A stretch of 64,000 nucleotides of DNA from Oscheius onirici. Taxonomy: Eukaryota > Nematoda > Chromadorea > Rhabditida > Rhabditidae. Positions 21,639-34,200 of the stretch are shown here, piece after piece (position 1 is the first letter of the stretch; the number at the start of each line of letters is the position of its first letter). Both the position numbers and the translations under genes were made by a program. The stretch covers positions 3,596,064 to 3,660,063 of the forward strand of contig OW051468.1 of assembly GCA_932521025.1 (NCBI GenBank). Reading direction: 5' to 3'. Under the pieces are notes generated by a model. It searched no databases, was not told the DNA's origin, and saw only the letters and a list, made by a program, of their open reading frames with translations.

Positions 21639-23515
21639 ATGAGCTCGTACAGCAGAGAAGATACGGGTCCGATGGATTCGCCGATGTCAGTGCGAGGAGC
21701 ATCGCCTAAGAAATACATCAACAGGTACTGCCCGCGATTCTAGAAAGGAAATTTTGCTGATTTTAGAAAGAGCGTCGCCGATGAAGCCTCCGTCACACAG
21801 AACTACATCAAAGAGAACATCAAGTCGTTGACGGAGCTCTGGGACGAGGTTCACATGAAGGAAAGCGATCGGTAAACAGATATAGGTAAAATTCATACAC
21901 GTATTTTCAGAGTTGCGCGAATTCACTCGGTCCATACTCACATTCGCCAACTCGCAAATGACATGTACAATTCGGAGGTCCAGATGGTCGAAGGTGTGAA
22001 AACTTCAATCACCGAGGGCGAAAAAACGATCAAGAATCTAAGACAAGAGCTCGGCATGGAAAATTGGGCTTCGAGTCATCCCTATCCATCTATCGCATTG
22101 GTTTGTTTGTTTGATCGTGAAATAACAATTCATCACAGATGAAAGAAGTCGAGAGTGAAGCAGAATATGTGAAGAAGCTGTTTAATGATCGAAAAGACGA
22201 ACAGGACAAACTTCTCGAGCGGCTTGCAGTGTTGTGCGATCGCCTTGGACAATCTCGGGTCGAGTATTTGCCGGAAACCACGAAGAAGGTTTGTTTCTTT
22301 ATCGTATTTGATCACATCAGTTTTCAGCTGCTCCCTCGTTCCGAACTCCAACGCTGTTCCAAGTGCATCGACACCTTCGAGGAGGAGCTAGAAGAACGTC
22401 AGACCAAAGCTCTTTCCTGGCAGACGGATCTCCGTCTCTGGCATAAAAATCTCACGAAGGTCTACGGAGACAACGGAGAAGAAGACCTTCACGTGTTTCT
22501 CAATGAGAACTTAAGAAACGATAATTTCCTGTTGACCACCTCGGTCATGGAACGCTTCGAGACCTTCTGGAATGAGGTAGTTTTGTCTCTATTCTGAAAT
22601 ACGCTGTTTTCAAGTATTCAACGATGCATGACACGTGGAAGAGGGGTATGGATCTCGAATGGATTGCCCTCTACGACGATCTGAAAGCACTCTGGGATCA
22701 GTGTCATTACGGCTCGGAAGAACGCATCTTTCCACCACGTTTCGACCCCGCTCTTCATTCCCAAGCTGACATAGAGGCGATGGGCGATGAGGTTGAAAAG
22801 TTGAAGAACATCGTCGTTATCAGAGAGCCAATCTACAAAGCCCTTTCCCAGTGAGTCTCCTTCTTTCTACATTTTCTACCTCTTTACTTTTAGATGGAAG
22901 GATGCCTGGAAGCAAAAGCTGCATCTGGAGGAGGTGAAGAAGGACCCGAGCTACTATCAGTCCCGCCAGCCTGGCCACAATATCAGCAGAGATGCTCTGA
23001 ATGAGCGTCAACTTAACGAGCACAAGCTTCCCAGTCTGAAAAAATCTGTCCTTTCCGCATACAGCACATATCTGGAACGTCGTCCAAATGATAGAGTTCT
23101 GTTAGTTTACCATCTTTTCTTGTTCAACTTATCCATTCAGAGTCGAAGGCTACGAGCCGGTGGGCTACATCGAATGGACGGAAAACGAGTACAAACTGAC
23201 CAAGGAGCGGGAGCGAACGGCCAAACTGGCTCAGAAGAAGACGTTGACTGGCGTCCGAGGCACCCCACAGTCGGTCAAGAGAATTGCGAAGGCCGCCTCG
23301 ACGTCGAACGTTCCACTGAAACGGCCAAAAATCGCCGAGCCTCAGGAAAGTATCATCACACCTATTAGGCCTCCCGAGGTTTGTATCTCCTCTTCTATTT
23401 TACCTTTGAATTTCAGCACGGTCCCAAGACTTCGTCACCTAAAGAATTCAACGCGCCGATCACCCCATCGTCGACTCCGAGAAGACCTCATACGCCGAGA
23501 AGAAACTTCCCATAA
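21639..23515 (+). CDS. PRC1/Ase1/MAP65 family antiparallel microtubule bundler
   Basis: Midzone cross-linker needed for the central spindle and cytokinesis (SPD-1/PRC1 type). About nine exons with 30-60-nt introns join in frame; roughly 500 residues. Long helical rod (YIKENIKSLTELWDEVHMKE, TFEEELEERQTKALSWQTDL), then the family signature LKALWDQCHYGSEERIF. The microtubule-binding segment and basic region follow (NERQLNEHKLPSLKKSV; GYIEWTENEYKLTKERERTA), with a Ser/Thr-Pro/Arg tail (TPSSTPRRPHTPRRNFP) likely phosphorylated by CDK. The start ATG lies 3 nt after a tttttttcag acceptor. Assignment rests on the LWDxC...ER motif, the rod-plus-basic-tail architecture and overall alignment by eye. Confidence 0.85.
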
Positions 23516-23606
23516 TTCTCCAGTTACCTATACTTGACGCATTTAAATAAACACTGGATATAAATTGGATCAGATTTTATCAAAAACTATACAAAAATAA
23601 CTAGTA

Positions 23607-25706
23607 TCACTTGTAGACGAGACTGCTCTTTCGCTGCTTAAGTTTACTTCGCCTAGAAACTTCCACTTGAGCTGCATCTCTGCCGAAAAAGCTGATTAAC
23701 TGCGGGTGTAATCTGAATTCAGAACGGACTACTATTTAAAAAAATACTACCTGAAATGGAGTGGTTTTCCTTTTGGCTGCTCGAGGATTTCTCCGTCTAA
23801 ATTCCACACTCCTGGATCTGGCTGATCGTCGTCGGGCTGATAGGACCATTTGATCACGCGATAGACGTTCAGCGAGTTGTCCAAATGGTACAGCTGAATT
23901 ATTTGGAGGTTCTCAAGCTAATAATTTAAAACAATACCCCTTTGCCTCCGTACATGGCTACTTTTCGCATAAACTGGACGTTGTGGCATCTTGAGATTCT
24001 TGGCACGAGAGCCAGATCCAGAGTTCCGTCTCCGATTCCCGTGAATGGGGCTAGGCCATATGGTGTGAAGGGAGTAACTGTAGGAATAACGCAACAGATG
24101 ACGTGGGTGAACTCAGCATGCCAATGATAGTCGTAGTGAGGAGAAGAAGGGGAGCTGACGGGCTCGGAGCCGTTACAAATTGAACATCGTTCTATGCATT
24201 TTGGCAGATTCGTGGCCGGATCGACGTTTTCCTTGTGAGAGAGACTAAAGCAGACACGGCCCTTGTAGGTAGGATGTCGGATTGTGGTTCGAAGAGCACT
24301 CCATTGGTAGCGACACGGTCCGAGACAACGATAGCGTTCAGAATCGCGAAGAACATCGCCCAGCCAGCCGTAGGAAATCGCATTGGCTGATATTCGCAGT
24401 AGATTTTGATCTTCGTGGACAGTGCAGACGTCAACGTTGCATTCCGAGCCTGAAAATGATTTTTCTTGTGAAATCCGTTTTAAAAATGTTCATTTCCAGA
24501 GTCTCAAGCGAGAAACAAAAAAGGCAAAAAGAGCTGACGAGAGTGGGATTCGAACCCACGCCCCCGAAGAGACTGGTGCCTTAAACCAGCGCCTTAGACC
24601 ACTCGGCCATCTCGCCACACACGCTGGGCTAGAGTGAGGTTGTCCACTTACCAATGGCAATATGAACAGCAGCTGTGGCCCAGTCGTCCGTCTCGTGAAC
24701 AGTTGAGACAATGGAATTCGCCGATCCAGCTCCAATAATTCCAAATTTGAAGTGAGGTGTGACCAATCGAGCCGAATCGGGGTCATTTATGTCTGCTCCG
24801 GCCTCCAGCTGTGTTCGTTTCAGCGCTCCAGTCATAACCTCGTTGAATAGGCCATCGCCACCAACGGAGACGACTCCCTCCAAGGCAAGCCATTTTTGCT
24901 CGTCCATTTCCATCAAATAGTCTCTCGCATGATTGGCTCGCTCGGTCAGGACAACTTGAAAAGCTAGTCCAGGTGTCAGCTCGAAGAAGGGTCGAGTTTT
25001 TGTGTCGAAAATCGTCTTGGCTTTTCCTTTGCCGCCGAACGGATTGATAAAGACGATTATGTTCTTCGGGCGGCTTCGAATTGCTGAAAATATGTTTTAT
25101 ATATGACTCAAAAAGATACTTAAACGTACTTCTGAGAGTGCTGTAGATGATTGTATTCCAATAGTCGCGTTCTGCCTTATGTTCGAATGTAATGGGGAGC
25201 TCTTTCAATCTCCATTTGTGTTTGTCTTTTTTGTAGACAAAATAAAAGAAGAGTGTCGTTTCCGAAGGTTGGGCCTAAACTTTGACATTTCCTTGAAAAG
25301 GAGAGAAAATTTTACATTTTTGGGCGGAAGATTCGGGATTCCTCGTCGTATTTTGACTCGAAATGGAAGGACTGTTAGTAGTTCGTCAAGTCGGTAGATT
25401 ACCCAGTGCTTCCGTGATGTACTACAAAGCTCGGTTAGAACATTTGACAGTACCTACTCTAGAAGTTGAAATTCGAAGATGTTCAAAACTCTGTCGAAGA
25501 CAATTCTGTGCTGTTTCCCGTGTGGAGAAGTTACTTGAGCAATTAGTCGGCCCGTCTCTCCGGGAATTCGCGATCTCTGTGAGTAGGAGGCGCTTGACGT
25601 CGAGGTTAGACCTAAATTTGTTGGTTTTATACAAACAGGGAAAATACAAACCTCTGACAGATTCTGTGGGCAGTAATGGAGTCACATCCGGGCTTGTTTT
25701 TGACAT
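23607..25706 (-). CDS. Ceramide kinase
   Basis: Phosphorylates ceramide to ceramide-1-phosphate. About eight exons join in frame. The N-terminal PH-like region (KHWVIYRLDELLTVLPFR; TTLFFYFVYKKDKHKW) leads to the DAGK catalytic domain: IIVFINPFGGKGKAKTIF, VVLTERANHARDYLMEM, ATP-binding VVSVGGDGLFNEVMTG, FGIIGAGSANSIVSTV, and IGDGTLDLALV. The CERK-specific CxxxCxxC motif is present as CIERCSIC, which separates it from sphingosine and diacylglycerol kinases. The start MSKTSPDVTPLLPTESV is at 25706. The last exon, reached by a gaattcag acceptor, ends SSLVYK. An intron near 24450-24650 holds a tRNA-Leu gene on the same strand. Confidence 0.88.
24535..24616 (-). tRNA. trnL-AAG: tRNA-Leu (anticodon AAG)
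   Basis: 82-nt cloverleaf on the minus strand. The acceptor stem GGCGAGA pairs with TCTCGTC, discriminator A. The A box is TGGCCGAGTGG. The anticodon stem CTGGT/ACCAG encloses TTAAGGC, giving anticodon AAG with U33. There is a long type-II variable arm (TCTCTTCGGGGG), and the B-box GGTTCGAATCC is intact. It sits wholly within an intron of the ceramide kinase gene and is read in the same direction. Confidence 0.95.
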
Positions 25707-27149
25707 TGTTGTCTAAAAGAAATTCCTGGAACGAGAGAAAAAAGAGCACGAGAGAAAATGTGAATTCGCAGTGTTTGATGTTTGAACTTCGTCCACGTGG
25801 GTACTTTGATTTACAGTTTTGAAGAATAAAGACATAAAATATGTCAAAATAACAAAAAAAACATAGGAACAAATATAAATTATGGATGATGATTGTAGAG
25901 AAACGATAGGAAACTGATGGCAGCAAACAGGATTGGGCGTGGTCGATAGAATCAAAAAGGAGAATAAGGACGAGTCAGACTACTATTCTGAAGCAGATAT
26001 TTGTCAAGCGGGCCAATCAGGCAGTTGACGCAGAAGGGTTCATTCAGCGTAACCTGTTTAGGAGAATAAAAGCGTAGGAGGAACGAGAACAAGAATCAAA
26101 TAGGGTAGTGTTTCTGATGTATTGGATGTTGCTAAATGACAATAAATTGTAAAAGAAAGTAGTTTTGAAGAGATTTATTGGCAACAGCTGAAACAAGCAA
26201 AGAATACTGTATTTCTCGGTAAATATCCTGAGGAAGCGTTTATGGGAGTGGCAAGAGTCTAAATAGGGAGCTAGACAGGGATGTTTATGTGCTTCTACTC
26301 TTGTCTGATTGTGAGCATTTAAGAGTTTCGTCACAACAATGGTCTAAAATTTTATTATTCTTAATACTGTTATCAATTCACGCACATGTAATAACAATAG
26401 AATTGGACCATAAAAATAAAATTCGGGGGATTGGAGGTCATTTTAGAAGCCTACTTTTCAGCAAAAGCGGGGCTTTCCGAGCGAATAATTGTCTTCATTT
26501 GGTAGACATATCGGGGACAATAAACTTCCGCTCTTTTAGTCAATAAACTAGAGGAAATGCGAGTGAGAATGGGTTGTTCTGACCCTCCGCAGAGCTGGCT
26601 GATCTGTGTTTATTGACCGGCTGGCGGGAGAGCGAGGGCAGACGATCGATGAAAAAAAAAACGGAAAAGACATAGGGAGAGAGAAGATCCGTACCCCTAT
26701 CGCCAAGGACGGGTCATCGCGAGAGACGAAATGGGAACTAATGTTGCTAGCAGAGGCTGTTTTCGGCTATGTTTGCGGAGAGACGAAGCGTAAACAAGCA
26801 GAGATAAGATTATTATAACCGCTGCTTCTTTTTGCATCTCAGAATTTGTCACATCTTTACAATGAAGTACATTTGGTTCTAACCGCAGTCTGGGCAAAAC
26901 AACAGCTGTTCTCAGTTTACTTTATGGCAAAAGGCGAAGTTGATGGTTTATTGAGAGGATGAAAGTGGAAAAGACTACTCGAATGTTCAACCTACCGCTG
27001 GAGCATATGTGAGACAGAAAAACTGAAAGTGTGCCAATGAATCACATCCCCGTTGTCAACTGCCACTTGTTTCCCCAAAGTGGGGTGTTTTGTTGTTTTG
27101 AGCAAACTGATTGATAAATTTATAAATGGAAAACAACTAACAATAACAG
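25707..27149. other. intergenic, no gene seen
   Basis: AT-rich. Several short hydrophobic open frames occur on both strands (for example 26289-26546 +), none with conserved motifs or convincing splice signals. Confidence 0.45.
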
Positions 27150-27711
27150 CTACTTTTTGCCGCCAGCTGGAGCGCAATCGTATTTACCTCGAACAATTTT
27201 GGCTTTGATAGAGATGAGATCCCGTCTTCGACCGCCTTCAACTAGAACCTAGAAAAGAGTAATAAACATGCAATTTTGAGCAAAGCTAACTTGAGAATGT
27301 TCTTGAAGATTGTGGCCAATTCCCGGAATGTAGGCTGTTACCTCTTTGCCGGTGGAAAGTTTCACAATTGCGCATTTTCTGTTGCCCGAGTTCGGCTTCT
27401 TCGGATGACGAATTACAGCTGAAAAACTGGTTTCGATGATGGTAATGACAAATACTTTTGAGAACGATTCCTCTGAAATGATTGTAGCCACTAATTGGTG
27501 TTTTGTCTTTACTTCTTGGTCGTCGAGGCGGTGGACCATTTCTGTAGTGAATAAACTGAAAAAAAGGTTGATAAAAGAAAGTAATACAGCTAAAAACCTG
27601 TAGAAAGTTGTTTCTAGATGAAGCTGTTGAGGTATGGAGATTACATGCCGTGAATTTCTGCCAAACACGTTCCATTGTCTGCGGCAGAAGTCTTGAAAAA
27701 GAAGAAAACAT
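27150..27711 (-). CDS. mrps-12: Mitochondrial small-subunit ribosomal protein S12
   Basis: uS12m, part of the decoding centre of the mitochondrial ribosome. Four exons join in frame to about 142 residues. The start [20 protein letters not shown] gives a basic, Ser-rich, acid-free leader typical of matrix targeting; MERVWQ at 27675 is an alternative. The S12 core is clear: HFRGIVLK, then [14 protein letters not shown], then [36 protein letters not shown] and KIVRGKYD. The exon junction inside [13 protein letters not shown] uses a gtattt donor. The C-terminus CAPAGGKK is short. Confidence 0.9.
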
Positions 27712-28327
27712 GGCTGGAGCCTTTTCTGGTACTACTGAAAAATTTTAAAAAAGCATGCAAATTTGTTTTGAGGAGACAGGAAACACGCGTTTTCAATGTA
27801 AGTATTCGAAAATATAGAAAAGTGAGATTTTTCTTTTCCCGCGTGCCAACTACCGTAATCCGCACACCACAATTTTGAGAGGGCCAAGTTGGATCGAGCC
27901 GGCTCAATCGCAATCGTCGCTATTTTTTGTCAGATGTTGAGGAGGAAGAACTGTCTGAAGGTATTTTTGATGTAGCTCTGTTATTTCGGCGTATTTTGTA
28001 TCGTTTTCCTTATAGAACATTGCTTACGAAATGAAGCATTATACAAACTTTTGCTTATCGCATTAGCTAAGTTTGCTTCATGTCTTTACCTCGAATAGTC
28101 CTTCTTTGTTATTTTCATAGAATCGTTTCGAATTTTAGACATTTCTCAGCCGACTTTCTTTCATTTCTGCCCAGCACATTCATGTTACCAAATTGCAATT
28201 TTTTTAGATCTATTAAAAATCGCTTGCCTTGAACTTTTGTTGTATTCTATTTGCAAACCTTTTCAACCGTTCTTCTCTCGAATTTGATCTCATTTTCCTG
28301 TACGAATGCGCTTTTTTAGGTTACAAA
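27712..28327. other. intergenic, upstream of mrps-12 and the 28.3-kb gene
   Basis: No supported gene. Near the right end a cttttttag acceptor lies 8 nt before the next ATG. Confidence 0.5.
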
Positions 28328-29899
28328 ATGGAGAAAAGACGAATTTCTGCTCGTTTGGAAATCGAGCACCAAATTCAAGCAGCTCTGCGTAAACTCGAGA
28401 AAGAACTGAAGGACGAGGAATTTGTTTTGGTTAGTTTGCACTTTTCGCGTTTTTTTAAACACAACTTCCAAAATACCATGTCTTTTTTCAGCCAACGGAC
28501 ATTATGGCTTTGGTCCCACCAATCCCCAAGAACAAGAAGAAGACTAACCATCTTCCTCGTATACCACGACAGAAAGACGAGTCTTCTGACGTTCAGCAAA
28601 CCAATGGAGATACGGAATCGATCGTTGAACAAGAAGAGATTCAGGTTTGTTCAGTTTTGGCTCACAAACATGGAATTGAAACCTGGAACCTCTGTCCTAG
28701 CGCAATTTTAGCGGAATCGGTAGATAGTTATATAGCCAGAGCATAGAAAATGGCCGGTTAATCAGTAATGTAAAAGGCGAGATGCTTTGCGTGAACTCAA
28801 ATTGTATTTGGGCGCGTCAGAAGTCGTGTCCCGTAGTACTACAGCTACCCTTCACATTGATCGGATCGGTCTGGGATTGTTCCTGGGGGTAATCGACCTC
28901 GAAAAAAAATTATTGAAAGCTTTTGGGACAGTTGGGTTTTTGGGATCAAGGGTTACGGTAGCTTTGAAAATCGGACCAAAAACGTATTTTCGCGATAAAT
29001 TTTTGAGGTTAGGAGATACAAAAAAATGGTCAACTACAAAAAAACTAAGCTCATCGAGACGCATCTTTTTTTTTTTGAAAAACGTATTTTATTCTTTCGC
29101 GCAAAAAGTTATTCGACTTTCAAATTTTCGAAAAAAAAAAAAAACTAAAAGGTTTCCTCTCGGCGGACTCGAACCCGGGTCGCTCCAGCGTGGTTATCAC
29201 ACACGCACTGCGCCATTATGACAAAAATTTGAAAGTCGAATAACTTTTTGCGCGAAAGAGTGAAATACATTTTTCAAAAAAAAAGAAAGATGCGTCTCGA
29301 TGAGCTTAGTTTTTTTGTAGTTGACCATTTTTTTGTATCTCCTAACCTCAAAAAGTTATCGCGAAAATACGTTTTTGGTCCGATTTTCAAAGCTACCGTA
29401 ACCCTTGATCCCAAAAACCCAACTGTCCCAAAAGCTCTCAATAATTTTTTTTCGAGGTCGACTACGGGACACGACTTCTGACGCGCCTTAATATATTTCA
29501 GAACGACGAGAATGACAACAAGGAAACGGCTGACGTTCGCGCTGATGTATCCGAAACGAGTGAGCCACCGACGAAAATGGTCAAGATGGAGGGAGATCTT
29601 GAAGAATGTGAAACGGTGGCAGAGAAGTCAGATGAAAAGCTCGCTGAGAAAACCGAAGAACATGTTGTAAAGATGGAGCAGAAATTGACTGAAATGGCCG
29701 TTTACAGTCAGGTATTTCCATAACGTTTTTTTCCATGCACAATATGCTTCAGTACAAATCTGTTTTCATCACTGCATCTACTGTATCCGAACGAATAGAC
29801 AACCTCCTCATTGAAGAACCGTCTTTCGCTATGGAAGGTCCTGGCGACAATTACGTAGCTGTCGAAAATATGGACGAAGAATCGGGTGAGCCCGAATAG
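28328..29899 (+). CDS. Acidic helical protein, function unknown
   Basis: Not recognised. Four exons: MEKRRISARLEIEHQIQAAL...EEFVL; PTDIMALVPPIPKNKKK... to EQEEIQ; NDENDNKETADVRADVS...MAVYSQ; and YKSVFITASTVSERIDNLLI to a stop at 29897. About 200 residues. The N-terminus is a probable coiled coil (EIEHQIQAALRKLEKELKDE), followed by a basic Pro/Lys patch and then a long Glu/Asp/Lys-rich region. No signal peptide or TM. The start follows a cttttttag acceptor, suggesting trans-splicing. The second intron is about 0.86 kb, far longer than usual, and holds a foldback element with a tRNA-like core at 28811-29487. Nuclear location is a guess from the KNKKK patch. Confidence 0.65.
28811..29487. mobile_element. 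Foldback element with central tRNA-like sequence
   Basis: Outer ends GGCGCGTCAGAAGTCGTGTC and its complement; arms extend to about 29130 and 29226 with few mismatches, the left arm having an extra ~55 bp near 28840-28895. The ~95-bp centre, read on the minus strand, has an A-box-like TGGCGCAGTGCG, a B-box GGGTTCGAGTCC and a T-run terminator, but its ends do not pair as a tRNA acceptor stem. It lies entirely inside an intron. No clear target duplication. Confidence 0.82.
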
Positions 29900-30361
29900 C
29901 TCTTTATTCCGTTAGCATAACTGCCTCGTTAGATTGTTATCTCTTTCCTTGTTACAACTTATTTCTAATTTGCCCAGCATAATGAAAACTCTTTTGCATA
30001 TTGTTCCCTTTGTGGCAATCGGCAGTTTTCTTCAGATTCGAAAATATCTCCAAGATATGGTTCAGTTTTTTCTTTTCCGACCATTTTGAAACGTTCCCCG
30101 TGGATAAAAGTGACGCGAGGACTGACCGGGTGCGATCGATAAAACCCAATGACGTCAGTCATCATGTGTGTGCAGCCTGCACTCTCCTCTATTTCCACCT
30201 TTGCTCTCTTACATAAACCCTTTCTCATTAGACGCTTTTTTTATCTCGCTTATTTTGTCGGGTTCATCGAATTTGCGTTGTGAAATCAGGACCAACTTCA
30301 GCTGTTTTTCTTTCGCTTCCTCGTGTTCCAACCAATTGTGCTTGTTTTCAGTGATGTAAAC
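29900..30361. other. intergenic, no gene seen
   Basis: About 460 bases. The right end has a tgttttcag acceptor 10 nt before the next ATG. Confidence 0.5.
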
Positions 30362-31072
30362 ATGTCATCCAGCTCTCAACCAGCTGCACCATCGGATGGA
30401 AATATGGCAAGCACTTCTAAAATCGATTTGGAACTCGAAGATACAGTCAAAACGCTGGGAAAGATGATGATCGGCTGCAAACGCTACAAGTCGGTAGATT
30501 GCTCTCAACGCGACGACGAGGACAATCATGTTTTTCTTTTTTTTTCTTTTGATATTTAAATCGTTCAGCCCAGCTGCTCTACAAATTCTCAATCTAGTAA
30601 CCAGGAGAAGCGTCGTTGTTCTTGGACATTCCGCTTGGGCAGATACTCTCCGTATCTTCTTCCAAAGTAATGTTTGCTTGGGGGTATTTTCTCTGTAACA
30701 GCTTGTTTTTCTCCTATTGAATATCCTCTTTTGATAATTTTGGATATCTAATTGTTTTTTGCAGAAAGTCGAAAACACGAACGAGGAGTATGTCGATGAG
30801 CGAACTCGACTATAAAGCTCTTTCGAAAGTACGCTGGAAGGGCGACAAAGATTTGGACTACTTGAAATTGGCCATACTTGATGAAAAGTAAGCTCTCTTC
30901 ACAATAATTTTTGTTCATGCTATCCAACTTCAGAAAGTCAATTCCTTGTGGCATCGAAGCGGCTCGTCCACCGACTCCAGATGTTGAAATAGACGAGCTC
31001 ACGGAGTATTTCTCAGCTTTCGTTCGCGTCGAGATGAAGATGTCAGCTCTCGTCGATTCGCTGTATTCGTAA
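30362..31072 (+). CDS. Small basic-to-mixed protein, function unknown
   Basis: Not recognised. Three exons give about 130 residues: exon 1 from MSSSSQPAAPSDGNMASTSK to GCKRY(K); exon 2 begins KSKTRTRSMSMSELDYKALS and runs to LAILDEK; exon 3 runs KSIPCGIEAARPPTPDVEID to DSLYS. The frame holds only if the first intron (about 30489-30764, gtcggt...tttgcag) skips an intervening coding-like stretch at 30570-30670. The middle is Lys/Arg/Ser-rich and the C-terminus is predicted helical. Possibly a small chromatin or kinetochore factor, but there is no direct evidence. Confidence 0.6.
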
Positions 31073-31258
31073 ACAGGTTCACCTTTCCCATTTTTGTCAC
31101 GTGTATTCAGAGTTTTGTATACAACTAGTTGTTGAAAAATTTAATGTATAAAAGTGCAAAAATATTGTTTTCACTTGAGGGGACACTTTTTGAGAAGAAC
31201 AAGCAGCTGGTCTTGAGATCTGACTAGAGTTATTTTGGAGGGAAAACATAAGCAGGGG

Positions 31259-34200
31259 TCATAATGATTGATCGTCGAGATGATACTGGTTAAATTGTAA
31301 AAATGGATAGGTCGGATTTGTCATTACTATCCGAGAACTGTCGGAATCGAGCCATGTCGTCATTCCGGCCAGATTTGACATCGAGATGGCTCCTTCCACT
31401 CGCTGCTTTCTTCGCTTACAGGCTCGATCCAGCTCGTGTTTCTGAAAAGATCTTTTGAATTCAACTTGTTTCCTACCAATTGCTTCCCAAACGGCCTCGT
31501 CTTTTTTACAAACCCTTCCCGAGTGTTGGAAACCATTCGAGCTCTTTCAGCCGTGACCGAATAGGTTCCAAAGAACTGTTGGAACTCTTTCCTCATCCTC
31601 GTCATTCCTATCCTTTTCCGTCTTCTCGCGTTTCGTTTCAAAAAGACCGGAGATCGTTTTTCGGGTTCCGGAGACTGTTCTTTCTCGTCCATACTCGTCC
31701 CAGCCTCGTCAGCGGCATCTTCCATTTCTCTCTCCTCTTCCGGCATTTCTTCCTCTTCTTTCTTCTCAACTTCCATCGTCTCTTCTTCCTCCTCCTCGTC
31801 CTCTTCCGAAGTACCAGCTTCGGAAATTGCTCGGTCGACTACCTCTCTCCCATCCAGAGACATATCCTCTGTCTCTGTATCCACAAGCTCAATTGTGACG
31901 GCCACTTTCTGGAGATCCATCACGACCAGTTTGAAACAGTTCTGGCAGTTCAATTTTGTTTCTGCCTCGTTGGCATACTCCTGCTCAATTCTATAAAAAA
32001 TAAATTTCCAGACGATTCTACGACTCACCCCGATCGTCTATCCGAATTGTCCATCAGGGAAAAGGGCGGATTGACCTTGAATCTCTCGTACATTTTCAGA
32101 CACTCGGCATTGTCGTTGTTCAGAGCCAGACAATGGATCTGGCGACTGATCACATTGACAATTTTGTCGATTGAGAAGACCATATAAGCCTCGAGAGGGA
32201 AGAGATTTCTGATCTGATCCTCGAAGAGAAGAGCATCCATTCCACCGTCCAAATAGTTTTTGCATTCCATCAGAAAGTCCTCATACATCAAAGGAACCAG
32301 CTTCTTCTGATCGCTCGACTGAACAGAGATCTTTTCTCCCGAGAAAGAGAAACAAACCCGGAGCTCCGGAAGTCCGTTGTTCATGTCGAAAATGTTCATT
32401 TCAGTCGCGAGAACCTTGTGACTTCCCTGTTCCATGTAGATTCTCTTTCTTTCTTCCTGAATTCGCTCGTCCATTTCATAAGTCGCACACATTTCTCGCC
32501 AAGTCGTCTTGATTCGGAAGAGACGTTCACAGAGAATCTGAGGAAAGGTTTTTCAACTTGAGAGAGACTCACATGGTGGACTCGGACAAAAACCAGAAGA
32601 GGATTACCGCCGTAGACTGTCCTGTAGCGGGTAGAACCACCAAGCATCTTGACGTCGTCTAGGTTTTCGAAGTCTTCTCTGAAAAATTCAGAGTTTCAAT
32701 CAGGATAAGGATTTATATTTTCTTGTTTTGTTTTATCTTTTCACAATTCATGTTTGGTATCGTTTCGATGTATTTGAGAAGAACAATCGAATGAGATACG
32801 TTTACAGGTCAACCAAAACGATCAAACAGAATCCCAAAACCGCGCGGCAGCCCAATCTATTGCTCTCAATCAACACTTAATCTCTTAACTTGCTTTCAAA
32901 CTTACTGGATCTCGTCATCATCGTCATCGCTATTGTCTGTCATGTGAAATGGCAAGAAGAAGAGCTCATTGACTAGTCTGAAATCTTTTCATTTTTAATA
33001 GAAAAGGGAAACGGACCTCTTTAAAACGAACTTGATTCGTGCTTTTTCACCAGATGACATACTGGTCTGCTTGCTAATGTGATGAATGATTAGATCGTTG
33101 GCATCTTTCAGAACTGTCTTGTCTTCCGGATAGTAGAGCATCATGTGCGGCCCCTCATCGTCGGAACGACCCTCGACGAATCTGAACAAAATTTGCTACA
33201 GCTCGAAAGTGTTCTTACTTGGTCTGTCTCTCGTCAAAGAGGACTTCCATCTGGTGAATGAGCTGTTTCGCCTTGATCCATTTGGCGTCACTCGTCTTCA
33301 TAGCATTAGAAAGATGATCGAGGGCCTTGGCCATATGCCGATCATTTTGTTCCTTCCAGACCTTGTTCATCTGTTCCTGAGCCTCGATCCAGTCTCTTTC
33401 CTTGTCTTTCATTCGGTCGATTATCTGGAAAAATGTCACTGACCGTAAACAGACGAAAGTACTTTTGGAATGGAGAGAGAAGGATTGGTTCGAAGAGAGT
33501 CGATGATTTTCGAGGCATTCTCTCCGTAGATTCTCTTGAGAGCTTTGACCATGAGAGTCTGCGATGAGCCACCAAGAGACTCATCCAGTCTGAACTGCTT
33601 CATTTCGTGGGTACTCAGCCGATTCATCTTCCGTCTCTGACTCTCGAGAGCATCAATTGCGTACTTGTTGTTCTCGATGATGATATCGAGTTCGAATCTC
33701 TCGTCCTCCGTCTTACAGACAAATTCCTCGTACGGAGTCTTCTTCGCCGAAACGACAGTCGTGTCTTCGGAAGACCACGAGGGGAATGAGACCCAGGTGT
33801 CGTTCAGGACAGAATGACACAGCAGCGTTCTTCCCGAACATTTGGGAGGCTCCATAGTGTCCGGAAGACTCCTGTAGCTCACTCCCAACTGCTTACAACT
33901 AGCATAGTCAATGTTGTGTTTCTGTTCTTCTGTCAAGGAGTCCATCGCTGCTGGAACGACAGAATTGTCGAAAGCGACAAAGCGGCGGTTGAATTCGTTC
34001 AGAAGACCTCCACAAGCACCTAAACTGTGTCTTTGAAAGAGTACTACTCGATAGAACTAACCGAGGACTGGATAGAGAAGAGACATGAGCTCTTGTCCGG
34101 AAATGATTCGGGCATTGTAGGTGGCCATAGCTCTCATGAAGACGTTGTACTGGGCATTCGTGACAGTTCTTCTGATCTGAAAAGCTATTGTCAACACTTT

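Noticed and set aside
26289-26546. 85-codon frame with a hydrophobic N-terminus resembling a signal peptide
   Set aside because: No conserved domain, no acceptor or promoter signal near, AT-rich context; could be chance.
29140-29225. Functional tRNA gene call
   Set aside because: A and B boxes are present, but acceptor and T stems do not pair.
30570-30670. Coding-like stretch (LQILNLVTRRSVVVLGHSAW) as an exon of the 30.4-kb gene
   Set aside because: Including it breaks phase with the next exon; skipping it gives a clean in-frame junction. It may be an alternative exon.
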